Shown here piece by piece: positions 33,478 to 45,013 of a stretch of DNA of 64,000 nucleotides. The position numbers and the translations under genes were made by a program. Origin of the DNA: Sesamum alatum (taxonomy: Eukaryota > Streptophyta > Magnoliopsida > Lamiales > Pedaliaceae). Positions within the stretch are counted from its first letter, which is position 1; each line of letters opens with the position of its first letter. The notes under the pieces were generated by a model. That model was not told the origin of the DNA and did no database searches. It was given only the letters and a program-made list of their open reading frames with translations. Where the stretch lies: contig JACGWO010000010.1 of the NCBI GenBank assembly GCA_034509735.1, positions 11,669,193-11,733,192 on the forward strand, written 5' to 3'.

Positions 33478-35467
33478 TGAAAGAAATCGGTGGATCGTCC
33501 CGGGAATTGCGCGAATGCGGAAGCGCGATAAAAATAAAACATACAAAAATTAAAGCATGCTTTTAATTTAAAAGAACACGCTCAAGGGGTGTGCCCTTGA
33601 GGTTCCCGGGCGTTCGGTGTATCTCATGATCATAAAGCATGTAAAGAAATCATGGAGGCCATAGAGTTGAAAATTAAAGCGGGACAAAAAAAGTAAAACG
33701 AGACCTACCCGTTGTCGTTTTCGTCTTCAACGGCTACTCGCGTTGTTCCCCGTTTTGCACCGAGATCTCGTTCTTGAGATCCTCCAAATCGTGACACACG
33801 ATCCACCCACGTATCTTGCACGTCGTGCTAGCAACGAACAAGTGTATAATTTTTGGAGTGGATGAATCAACAACACGTTATCAATTAACGGTATTGATTC
33901 ATCTAAGTTCTAATGTTCCAAGAACAAAAGAACTAAGAAAAATATTTTCTTGTAGAGAGAGAGGGGGCGGACGAGAGGTGAGGAGGGAGAGATGAGTGTG
34001 TGTTGTGTGTGTTTTCAAGAATCATCATCCTTCAATTGTTTAGAGGCTAGAGGTTTATATAGAGGAGGAGTTTAATCCTCTTTAAACTCCAACTCTAAGA
34101 ACTCTAATTTGACTAGGATTTTGACTAGGTCAAAATCCTAGTCAAACTAGTGTTTGACCTAGTCAAACGAATCCTAGCCTTCCATCTCCCCTTTCCATCT
34201 CAACCGTTGATTTTAATTCAATGGAATATTTAAATCCCATTAAATATTCCAAAAAGGCTAAAAGAATAAATATAATAAATATTAATATTTATTCTAAGCT
34301 CATTAAATCAACCCTTTAATAAATCCTATTTATTAATTTAATTCCCTTTATCAAATAGAAGGAATTAATTTCTCCAAGAAAATATAGGACCCGATTAAAT
34401 CTAATTTAATCATTCCTTTACTCCAATATTTAATTCCAAATTAAATACTAAGTGTGTGTGGATAGTGTGTGACTCTTTAGGTTCACCTTTCAGCTAGACT
34501 TGGTCGGATTCCCAGAATCCGTCCGTTACCATGGGTGGCCATCTAGCAACGGTCCACGGCACTAGAGACTAGGTGAAATATTCGGGGATGAACATTTAGG
34601 CTCTAACAGTATACTTGTCCTTCTATCTTCGGTCTCATCACTTAGGGTCTAGGGCACGGAAAATGCAGGTACCCATTTTGGACCTAAGTGTCGGTCTGTC
34701 CTTACTAAACGCCGCAAGGGAAACCTTCCCTTCTGTTCAGTTACTGTGGCCACAGTTTTTAGGGGCAAGACACAGAGCATACATGAGACTCAACTGTCAA
34801 TGCCTTTTGACAGGAGACAGATCCTTTCTTGGAAACTACTGTCACTTTGTGCACCCGAGCTGCACTAGACATGGCTTATGACTACTCAAGAGTATTTTGG
34901 CAATCTCTCACCATATCTAAGATACAGACCTGACGCACAGGTAAACTCAGTAGTTCCTCAAGTCAAAGGACTTGGCCTGTACCGTTGGAACCGGGAATAC
35001 ACGTCATACCTTGCTGACCATACTCAAGGTCCTCCGTAAGACGGTTCCCGCGAGTCACCTCAGTCAGCTGCTTCCTAGCATGCTGACCCACTAACACTGC
35101 TTAGACGACCTTCGTCACCCGTCGATGAAATACGACAGCAGATGCTTAGTGCAAGTCTCAAAGGGAATCCCGGTACCCATTTTCGGGATTCCTTGACTTG
35201 GAGATTTCTGAAATGATTCGGTAAGACTGATTTCATGGACCTACCTCCAAGCGTAGTCCCAGACCCCGAAATCGATTTTCAGTCCGTGGGCTTTGTTTGC
35301 GTAGTGAACAGAAATGTAAATGCAGATATAAGTGAACGTAAACAAAGTATTGCCATATGAATTTTCACTTCTTTATTCATAAATGTTTTATCAAATACCA
35401 AAGAATTGTCTAGACATAGGTTACATATTCCTGCCAAAATTGGCTTACATGGTCACCTATTCTAACA
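33478..35467 (-). mobile_element. Solo LTR, A-type, in pol of element E
   Basis: A complete 1990-bp LTR read on the minus strand (right end TTCTAACA, left end TGAAAGAAA), flanked by a perfect 5-bp duplication AATTG at 33473-33477 and 35468-35472. No internal sequence, so it arose by recombination between LTRs. Includes the W-box array (34109-34168) and the perfect hairpin at 33581-33601. Confidence 0.92.
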
Positions 35468-36217
35468 AATTGGATTCCTATATATAGGATTAAGCTGTCC
35501 AAGACTTAGTCAGGGTTAACTGATGAGGAAGCTTAGATGTTTGACATCCCCTACGTCTTTGCCATAGGCAGCATGAGTATGCTGTTTGGTGCATTGGACT
35601 TAATGTTGTGTATGATTTTGGGCATAAACGATGGAAATCGGGTGTGTGCCAATGAGGCAGTAGACTGCCATTGAGAACAATCTTTAATATCTGAAGAAGG
35701 ATTAAAGAAGTGTTCTTAATGCACGTTCTATGGAGAGTTGATTTTGGAAGGCTATAGCGATACTAGCTTCCAGGATCATGTGAATAGTATCTAGTCTCAG
35801 TATGAACATATATTCAGGCTTAATGGTAAGGTGGTGGCTTGGAAAGGTTTCAAGAGGGATACCACAACGGACCATAAAAGTTGAATGTATGGAAACTTTA
35901 GAAGTTGCTCTGTAAAGTGGTTTGGATGAAAAAACACATCCAATGGTTGGGTGTGGTGCCTAGCACGGCCGATCTAGTAGTTATCTTGGAGGTTAACAAC
36001 ATAGCTGTAGCGCAAGCTAAAAGACCGAGATCTCATCACGGATCCAGGAAAATTCTTAGACAGTACCATCTGCTTGGAGCAATGGTATGACGAGGTGAAG
36101 TGCGGTTGGACTGCATCATCTTGGCAGAAATAAAGTCGACCCGTGAGACCGAGCCGGATATCACAGGTTACTCATGTTCAGATAAATCTGAGTGACATGA
36201 GTGATTGGCTTTAGGTC
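35468..36217 (+). pseudogene. pol: pol remnant (element E), RNase H end
   Basis: After the solo LTR the RT/RNase H similarity resumes: a TDEEA fragment (about 35520), GYSDTSFQD (35752), then WLGVVPSTADLVVILEVNN and RPRSHHGSRKILRQYHLL (35944-36080). Many stops. Ends at the purine tract 36218-36228. Confidence 0.75.
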
Positions 36218-36228
36218 AAGTGGGAGAT

Positions 36229-38457
36229 TGTTAGAATAGGTGACCAGAAAGTCAATTGGATTGGCGGTTTTGGGTACTATTTAGCAATCTTCATTGAAGT
36301 AATATTGACTTGATGAATATAGTAAGTATACATTCGTGGCACTATGTGTTTGTTGTGTTTACTGATTACGTTAAACTGGCGTTTTAATGTCACAACAAAT
36401 GCTCAAAGACCAATTGGATGACCCATGTAGTTGGGTTGTGCATTGGATGACAATTATGAAATCAACTTCTGAGGGTTGGTCTGGAATGTTGCAAGTCGAG
36501 GACCTCGAGACAGGGCAACGAGGTTCCTATAGAGACTTGCACTAATGATTGCATTCATTGGATGGGTGCTATGTTTCATCGGCAATAGACGTTGGACGTC
36601 TATGCAATATTAGTAGGTTAGTTGACAAGGGTGTCAGCTGACTGAACTGACTCGCGGGAATTATCATATGAAAGCCTTGGAGTCTTGGTCGGTATGACTG
36701 GTATTCCCAGCTCCGATAGTACGAGATTAGTCCTCGGACTTGAGGAATCATGACAGTCGCATTCATATGATGGTTGTATCTAGGATCTAGCAAGAGATGT
36801 CCGTATCTGGGATACATTCATTATAAGCCTTATCTAGTGCTATCGGAATATGTATTGAGGACGGTGGATTCCAAGATAGGATCCATCACCTGTCAGTATA
36901 TGACAGTCGAGTCTCCTATACGCTCTGAGACGATTTAAATTCTTTAAGTCTGTGGCCACAACGATTGGTCGAGTAGGAAATGGGTTCCTACGTCGATCAA
37001 TAGAGCAAACGTGTCTCGAGTTATTGAGCATAGTTGTCTAGTCCAGGATGGGAAACGACGCCCAATTCTATGTCCTACACTTAGACCGTGAGATGGATGA
37101 TGGAAGGACCGTACTCGTATGGAACTCGGGAGCCTAAATGTTCACGCCAACATTCACTTAGTCTCTAGTGCCATGGAACGTTACTAGGCGGCCACCCATG
37201 GTTACGGGCGTTTTCCGATTAATGGTTAATTGGAAAACAGTTAATTAAATTGAATTTAATTGACCAATTATGTTGGACACAAGCCCAAGTCTAGCTGAGG
37301 GTGAATCTAAAGAGTCATACACAAATCACTATGGAATTGGTAGAATTAATTTGGAATTAATTCTAGAAGAAACGAATTAATTTAATTGGATTAAATTAAT
37401 TCAAGGAGAAAAATAAATAATTGGATCATTTATTGGGAAATCCATTTGATAGATGATCTAAGAATTAATTAATTGAATTAGTTAATTTTTGGACTTAGAA
37501 CCTATAAATGGATTGGATTAATTTATCGGATTTGGATTAATTAATTGATTGGATCAATTAATTAGAGTTTGGACTTATGTTTATTTAATTGGATTAAATG
37601 AACTTATAGGCTTCAATTGGATTGAGATTAATTGGATTAATTAATGCCCAATGGAATTTTTTTGGACTTCATTTAATTAGATTAAATCAAAGTCCAAAAC
37701 TAGTAGTCCTATTCCATGGAAAGATACAATTTATAGCAAGTGAAGGGGGAATTAAAATCCTCCACATGTGAGACACATATGACCAGCCTTTATATGGTTT
37801 GGTGGGTGGTTTATTTGCTATAAAGGTGTATGGTTATGTAGATAGTGGTGTATGTATGTAGGTTACTTTGGAAGTTAACTATAGAAGTTGAATTTTGAAT
37901 TCAATAATTCTATATACACAAAACTATTCACATAGCTTGCATGGCATGTTTTTGCACGAATTTTTCCAGCAAAAACTCTCCAAAAATCTCTGAAAAACCT
38001 CTCCTTATTGTGTTCATACCTTTTGGAAAGGTTGGAACTAAAACATTCCAAAATCACTAATCAATATTGTTGTTTTGGAAGTGTTACTTCTTCTCTTTTA
38101 TATTTCTATCTAGCAATAGATTAGAAAAGTATTCTATAGTGTGGTGTGGAAAAATTAGAGGGATTCTAATTTGGATCCTCAAGTAAACGGAAGGAGAAAT
38201 GGGAAAGAGAAAAAACGCATGTACCGGTTCTACGTGTGATGATCAAAGGTTGGTTTTCTTTACATTTTCTTGTACTTTTTTTTCATATCCTTTTAGCCAC
38301 ATGTCCAGCATTCTTCTACTCTTTTATTTATGCTATGCTATACACCAAACGCCCGGGAACTTCAAAGGGAACACCCCTTTAAACCCGTTTAAAATTATGC
38401 TTTAAATTCACGTCTTTACGCTTTTGTTGCATTCCCGGGCCGTACTCGATTCTTTTA
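36229..38457 (+). repeat. 3' LTR of element E
   Basis: 2229 bp, like 26757-28983 but clearly more diverged from it than the two LTRs of A are from each other, so E is older. It is followed by GTGGTATCAGAGCCC, a PBS, not by target DNA. The hairpin at 38361-38383 has one lost pair. Confidence 0.88.
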
Positions 38458-38529
38458 GTGGTATCAGAGCCCGGTTTGGTGTTGTGGCTATAGGATTAAC
38501 ATGTTATTATGTGTTAAGCATGAAGAACT
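38458..38529 (+). other. PBS and leader stub after the 3' LTR of E
   Basis: TGGTATCAGAGCCCGGTTTG at 38459 and about 50 bp matching the start of E's own leader (29010-29060) up to GAAGAAC. It then joins another LTR. This is evidence of an LTR-internal-LTR-internal tandem reduced by recombination. Confidence 0.75.
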
Positions 38530-40286
38530 TGTTTAAATAGGTGACGGTGAAGCAAATCTGATTGGGCTGTGTAACCTATGTCTGAACAGTTTGGGTGTTT
38601 TAATAATTGTCACGAATAAGAAAGTGATATTCATTTGGCTCAATACATTGTTGGTGTTCACTTACTGCTTTATATTAACTGTTCGCTGCACAAGCAAAGC
38701 CCACAGACCGAAACGACATTCCGAGAAACTAGAACTGCGCATTAGATGGCAGTTCATGAAATCAGTTTCTGTAGATCGGTCTGAAACACTTCAAGTTAGG
38801 AAATCTCGAGATAGGGTATCGAGAATCCGTGTGAGACTTGCACTAATCAATTGCAGTCGCATTTCATCGACAAGTGACAATGCTCGTCCATGCAATGTTA
38901 GTGGGTCAGCCAGCTAGGTGCCAGCTGGCTGAGGTGACTAGTGGGAACCATCATATGGAAGACCTTGAGTAGGGCCGGTCGGTATGACTTGTATTCTCGG
39001 TTCCAAAAATACAAATTTGATCCTCAAACTTGAGGAACTGCTGAGATCACCTAGACACCGTACCTGTATCTTAGATTTGGCAAGAAGCTACCAAGTCAAG
39101 TGACTCGGTTTTCATAAGGCCTATCTAGTGCAGTTAAGATAGGTAGTGTGACCGTAGGTCCTAAGAGAGGATCCATCTCTTGTGAAAAGGTTGACAGTAA
39201 TGTCCCACTTTACTCTTAGAGTCGTCCCTAATAAATCTGTGGCCACATTGACTAAACAATGGGGTAGGACCCCTGTGACGTTTAGTGTGGACGAGCCAAG
39301 GCTTAAGTCAAGAAAGGGTACCTACATCCTAAAGATCCATACCCTAGACTATAAGCTGTGAGATAGTAGATGGAAGGATAAATGTATTGAAGAGCCTAAA
39401 TGTTCACGCCATAAATATTCACCTAGTCTCTAGTGCCATGGACCGTTGCTAGACGGCCACCCATGGTGACGGACGAATTCTCTTCATAAGATGATTGGAG
39501 ACTCGGCCAAGTCTAGCTGAGGGTCAACCTAAAGAGTCACACACAATCTGCCGGTGACAAGATATTTAATTTATAATTAATTTAGGGGGGTTGAACAATT
39601 TAATTGGATTAAATTGGTTTTCTTTTTCTTGGATGGTTGATTCCTTTAATTAGATTAAATGAAATTAACTAAATAAATTAGATTTATTGGAAATAATGAA
39701 ATGGGCTTAAAATAAATATTAATTAGTTAAAGCCCTATGTTTTATTTAAATAGGATTTAAATATTCCATAAGTAATCCATCAAAGGTGATGGACGGACGA
39801 GACCAAAGAAGAGAGATCAAAGGCCTAGATTAGTTTGACTAATCTAAAGTCTAGTTTGACTAGGACTTTGACTAGGTCAAAATCCTAGTCAAACTATGCT
39901 TCTTAGAGTTGGAGTTTGAAAAGGAATAGGATTGCACTTCTATAAATACTCCTAAAAGCAAACTTAAGAAGGATGATCAACTAGTAAGCACACACACACA
40001 CACACAGACACACACTAGCATCGGCCATCTCTCTCTCTCTCGTCCCTTCCCCTTTTTCCTCCAAGAAAGTTTCTAGTTCCTTGTTTCATACAAGTGAACT
40101 TTACGCGGATTGCTCACGTTAATTAATAACGCTTGGTCGATTCGTCCTCCTAAATATATATACAATTGGTCTTTCGCTAGCATGGGGATCAAGAACCGGA
40201 CGGATTGCATGGACGATTTTTATTTTATATCGCGCTTCCGCATTCACGCTCCTCCCGGGACAATCCACACGCTACTTTAGCTTTCA
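38530..40286 (+). mobile_element. LTR of another subfamily (D), recombined
   Basis: Begins TGTTTAAATAGGTGACGG and ends CTTTAGCTTTCA. It is closer to the A type (W-box array 39853-39895, TATA at 39941, CA-repeat 39989-40015) than to E. Left flank GAACT (inside E leader) and right flank GTTTT do not match, so it was joined by recombination, not by a simple insertion. The first bases overlap leader sequence, making the left junction uncertain by a few bases. Confidence 0.7.
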
Positions 40287-41497
40287 GTTTTTCGATTAAT
40301 GGATAATTGGAAACAATTAATTAAATTAGATTGACCAATTGTGTTGAACAAAAGCCCAAGTCTAGCTCAGAGTGAACCGAGTGTGTCACATACAAATCAC
40401 TATGGAATTGATAGAATTAATTTGGAATTCATTCTAGAAGAAGCGAATTGATTTAATTGGATTAAATTAATTTATAGAGAAAATAAATGATTGGATTATT
40501 TATTGTGAAAGTCCATTTGATGGATAGCCTAACAATTGATTAATTGGATTAACTAATTTTGGGGAACTTTTAAATTAATTGAATCAATTTATTGGGTTTG
40601 ACTTAATTAATTTATTGGATCAATTGGTTAGAGTTTGAACTTATATTTATTTAATTAGATAAACAAAGTAGTGGGCTTTAATTGAATTAAAATTAATTAG
40701 ATTAATTAATGCCCAATGGACTTTTTCTGGAGTTGATTTAATTTGATTAAATCAAGGTCCATTACTTGTAGCCCAAGTCCATAAAAGCATGCAAGTCATA
40801 GCAAGTTAAGGATGAGTTGAAACTCCTCCAACTTGAGCATGAAGGGGTGTTGTGTGGCTAATTTTATGTTGTCATGGTTGATGGTTGTGCTAATAGTGTG
40901 TATGTGTGTGGTACTTACCTTGGAGGTTGACCAAGGAAGTTGAATTTTGAATTCGATGTTTCTACATACAAAAAACAATGCATATGATGATACACTTGCT
41001 CATTTTGCACCTTGTAATTTTCCAAACACCTTCTCTACTCTCCTTAACATTTTCTCTCATGTGTTCACATATTTTTGAACGGAATTGAACTAACAATACT
41101 TCAAAGGTACTAAACAGTAGTGTTCATTTTTGTAGTTGTTTTTCTTCTTGCATTAATTCTATCTAGCAATAGGATAGTGTACATTTTCATTATGTGGTGT
41201 GGACAATACTTAGAGGAATTCTCGGTTGAATTCTCAAGTGAACAAAAAGAAAGAAAAACGTAAAGGGAACAACGTGGCTTGCGGTTCTTCACTAAACAAG
41301 AAGGTAAAGTTTCGATTAATTTAACATACCCTTTTTGTTTACATCCTTGCCACATGTCCAGTGTCTTCTTCCCTGTTTAAATGCTCTTGACATATACCAA
41401 ACTTTCGATAACTTCAAAGGAAATACCCATTTGAAACTCTTTTTATTTTTATTATTTTACACTTCCGCTGCATTCCTGAGCCATACCATTTCTTTCA
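40287..41497 (+). mobile_element. Outer copia LTR, right part
   Basis: Matches 27725-28983 and 37205-38457 (E-type LTR from mid-length to end) and ends TTTCTTTCA at 41497, where LINE sequence resumes. Together with 25862-26756 it makes one LTR split by E. Confidence 0.72.
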
Positions 41498-42477
41498 GAA
41501 CTTTTGAGGAGTGTTCGTTGCCAGTCTCTCACCACAAATGTCACATCTCTTATTCGCTGACGATACGGTATTCTGTTAAGCCACAAGAGAAGCGTCTCTA
41601 TGCATCTCTCATATCTTAGAGTTCTTCTAATGGGCATCGGTCTCAAAGTTAACCTACAAAAGTCTACAATCATGTTTAGTAAGAATGCGCACCGAAGGAT
41701 CTGTGAGAAACTAGCAAGAATGTGGAGATAGTCGCCAAACACGATAAATATTTCGATCTTCTATCGACAGTAAGGCGGTCGAAAAAAGGCAGAGTTTGCC
41801 AGGATGAAAGATCGGGGGTGTGGCGAAAGCTCAACTCGTGAACGGGGAAAAAGCTCTCACAGCTGGTTGGGCGATTAGGCTCAAGACGGGTTATTCAAGC
41901 TATTCCAACTTATATATGTTTTGTTTTAGTTTACCGTCTCCTTCCTCGCAGAGATCGAAAGTTTGATGGCAATTTTCTTCTGGCAATGTAATTTGGGGTT
42001 GAAATATTACTAGATCGCATGGAAGAAGCTCTATTGCAGGAAGGTGGAAGGGGGCCTCGGCTTTAATTGCTTCAAGGAATACAACACAACGTTGCTTGTG
42101 GAATACGCCTGGAGGGTCGCCACTCAACGAGACTCATTGTTGCACCAGATTTTGAGGCAAAAATAATTTTCGGCCTCAAACGTTTTCACCACAGATTGAA
42201 GGTCTAGTTGTCCTTCACCCAATGATCGCTCCTTTCATCTCGAGCTTGTTGGTGGCAGGGACACGTTGGTGAATTAGGATGGTCAATTAGCTCTTATCAT
42301 GGGGCATCCTTAGCTGCATTGCCCCGAACTTTCCAGATTATCTATCCCCCTCGCACCCTCATTCCGAGCACAAAAGTGGCTGAGCGCATCACGGCCCAAC
42401 GGAGCTGGAATGCAGAGCCTGTCAACGCTGAGTTCGAGCCTATCGATGCAGAACATATCCTTGGGATTCTGCTTTTA
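41498..42477 (+). pseudogene. LINE ORF2 piece 3: RT active site and thumb
   Basis: Begins mid-domain with GVFVASLSPQMSHLLFADDTVF (41516-41575). FADD is the catalytic motif of L1-type RT, and a stop follows. MGIGLKVNLQKSTIMFSKN comes at 41629-41690, IQAIPTYICFVLVY at about 41893, AWKKLYCRKVEGGLGFNCFKEYN (42018-42085), AWRVATQRDSLL and then FQIIYPPRTLIP. It ends with AEHILGILL at 42474, cut by the TTA of a MITE. It continues 24773-25861 and is continued by 52641-53330. Damaged by frameshifts. Confidence 0.82.
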
Positions 42478-42813
42478 GGGCATGTTTACTACTTTGGATA
42501 TGATTATGATGTGATAGATTAATGAATAATATTGTTTGGGATAAATGATTGTAGGCTAATATAATATTTTATTTACTTACCATGATATGTTGTAGTATTG
42601 TAGGCTAATATAAACCGATTCTAGGGGAAAATTATAATATTTTTTACACTTGAGGTATTAAACTAAATATAATACTCAATAGAAGGGCTATATGGACCAA
42701 TGCACAAATTATAACTTGGTTCAATTTTTGGATGATTTTGAATACAACCTCAAGAGGTGGTATTCAAATTATGGATTTATCCTTTATTATAACGGGCACT
42801 TGATTCAAATCAA

Positions 42814-45002
42814 TATAGGAACAAGCGGATCCGTCCGGGAGCGCGAATAGAAGCGAGGGACGAGAAAATGCGTAAATCCCAAGGGGTGAACCCTTAGGTG
42901 CTCAACCGGGCGTTCGATGTAGGATGTATCAATATTAAAACATACATATTGAACATAGGGCATAGATGAAATAGTAAACTACGAAAGCGTAATAAACCGT
43001 TACCTTTGTAGTTTATACATGCGCGCGGCTACTTGCTTTGTTCTTTTCCGGAATGTCCACTAAGTTCAAACGTATGAACTCTCCAAAGGTGATCCACACC
43101 ACACCGGAAGAAACCTTCATTTTCCTTGCTAGAAGAAAACGGGTTTAGAAGGAATCGATTTAAGAAGACAACCACTATTGATTAGTGTTCTTCTTAAACT
43201 TACTTTGTTATTTTCTTTGACCAAGATCAAATGAAGAACACTAGTAATAGGGAGAGAGGGGGCTGAAAGTTAGAGGAGAGGGAGAGATGAATTTTCTTCT
43301 TCTTTTCCTAGAAAAGATGAATAATGAATCTCTCACATAGGTGTTAGTATATACCCATATATATACATAATTAATGTGATTATTGGAATGTGTCTAGGTT
43401 CATCCAAGGATGTTCAGATACATCCCAATCAATCACCACCAATTCTTCAATCAAGCCTACCATCCTATAAGGTATGATCAAATCATACCAAAAGGGAAAG
43501 GCTTGATTGGAGTTGATTTGTCTCTTACCAAAAGAGACAAGTCAACTAACACCTAGCATCCAACATGGCCGATTTTTGCTCCCTCCAAGGTGGCAATTTT
43601 CGGCCATGCCTATTTAGGGAAGAAGTCCAACTTTTTTCCTATTCTAAAATAGGAATTAAGACACCTCTCGGGTCAAAAATTTAACGTACCGAGTTTTACC
43701 GTAATCCAATTACGATGAACCCAAAATTAAATCCAATTTAATTTAATGTCCACTTAAATAATACCCATTAATCTTTTAATCCAATTTAAAAGATCCAACA
43801 TCTCAAGTTTCCATATTAATCGATAAATTCCATTTACCAATTAAACGAGGGCCCGATACAATATCGGCCCGTCCATCCAATGGAAAATCCCTTAAGTAAT
43901 CCAATTACTTATTCATCCTTCGAAATTGACTCCAAGTTAATTTCTCAACCTTCATGGTGATTTGTGTGTGACCATTTAGGTTCACCCTCAGCTAGACTTG
44001 GGCCCGTGTCCCACAAGGGCCCGTTACCATGGGTGGCCATCTAGCAACAGTCTATGACACTAGAGACTAGGTGAATGTTGGCGTGAACATTTAGGCACCA
44101 ATTCCGTATGGGTACGATCTTTTCGTCTACCGTCTCCCGGCCTTAGTCTAGGGTATGGAATTGAGCGTCGGTTCCCATCCTTGACTAGGCATCTATGTTT
44201 AATACTCGAGACTACGCATGCCTCATTGCATCAACACAGGAAACCATTCCTTGTTCGACCAACCACCTTGGCCACAACTTTAAACAGCATGAACGTGTCT
44301 CTGAGTGCATAGGAGATACCTCTCACATACTGATAAGAGAGAGATCCTCTTCTTGGAACCCACCGTCCTCGCTACACATTCTGACTGCCCTGGACAAGGC
44401 TTATAATGATCATCTTACAGAATGATCACCTCTTGCCAGATCTAAGACACAACCATCCTGTGCATGTGACTGCCATGGTTCCTCAAGTCTGAGGACTACT
44501 CCCGCACTATCGGAACCGGGAAAATCCAATCATACCGACCAAGCCTCCAAGGCTTCCATATGATGATCCCCTCGAGTCAGTCTAGTCGGCCCAACTCCAG
44601 TCGACCAACCCATCAAGGTCGTGTAGGCGTTCCACGCCCGTCGGCGATGAAACACGACACTCATCCAATAAACACGACTCTTGATGCAAGTCTCTATAGA
44701 AATCTCGATGCCCTATCTCGAGGTCCTCGACTTGGAACATTTCGAACCTAACTCTTAATCAGTTGGTTTCATGACCACCATCAATGCGTGGCCCAACTGC
44801 ATGAGTTGTTAATTGTGGTTTGTGGGCTTTGTTGCGATATAAGTAAAACACCGTTTTAGCATATGTAAAATGAGCACAACAAAGAAGGTACCATTGGTGA
44901 CGAATACTCATTTTATTCATCACATAATATTACATTACATCAAGTTGTCAAATAGGTTACAAAACGCCAAACCTATTGGCTTTCTGGTCACCTATTCTAA
45001 CA
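42814..45002 (-). repeat. 3' LTR of element B
   Basis: 2189 bp on the minus strand, next to the purine tract at 45003. Contains the LTR hairpin at 42878-42898 (one wobble) and a near-perfect 16-bp inverted repeat at 43511-43547 (TTGTCTCTT / AAGAGACAA core). Confidence 0.88.
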
Positions 45003-45013
45003 ATCTCCTACTT
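45003..45013 (-). other. Polypurine tract (element B)
   Basis: AAGTAGGAGAT on the minus strand, touching the 3' LTR. Confidence 0.82.

Larger units (their letters stand above)
26757..38529 (+). mobile_element. Degenerate Ty1/copia element E plus a leader stub
   Basis: LTRs at 26757-28983 and 36229-38457, PBS at 28985, leader, decayed gag and pol, purine tract at 36218. Unusually the 3' LTR is followed by another PBS (38459) and about 60 bp of leader (to about 38529), so a third unit was once joined in tandem. It lies inside the outer LTR (25862 and 40287). Pol is interrupted by a minus-strand solo LTR (33478-35467). It cannot be autonomous. Confidence 0.85.

Noticed and set aside
39989..40042. 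CA and CT microsatellites in LTRs (also 63441-63511)
   Set aside because: They are part of LTR leader sequence downstream of the TATA box; noted but not separate features of interest.
38525..41502. GAACT at 38525-38529 and 41498-41502 looks like a TSD of one insertion 38530-41497
   Set aside because: The left copy is ordinary leader sequence of element E and the right copy is LINE sequence, so they cannot be two copies of one target; coincidence is more likely.
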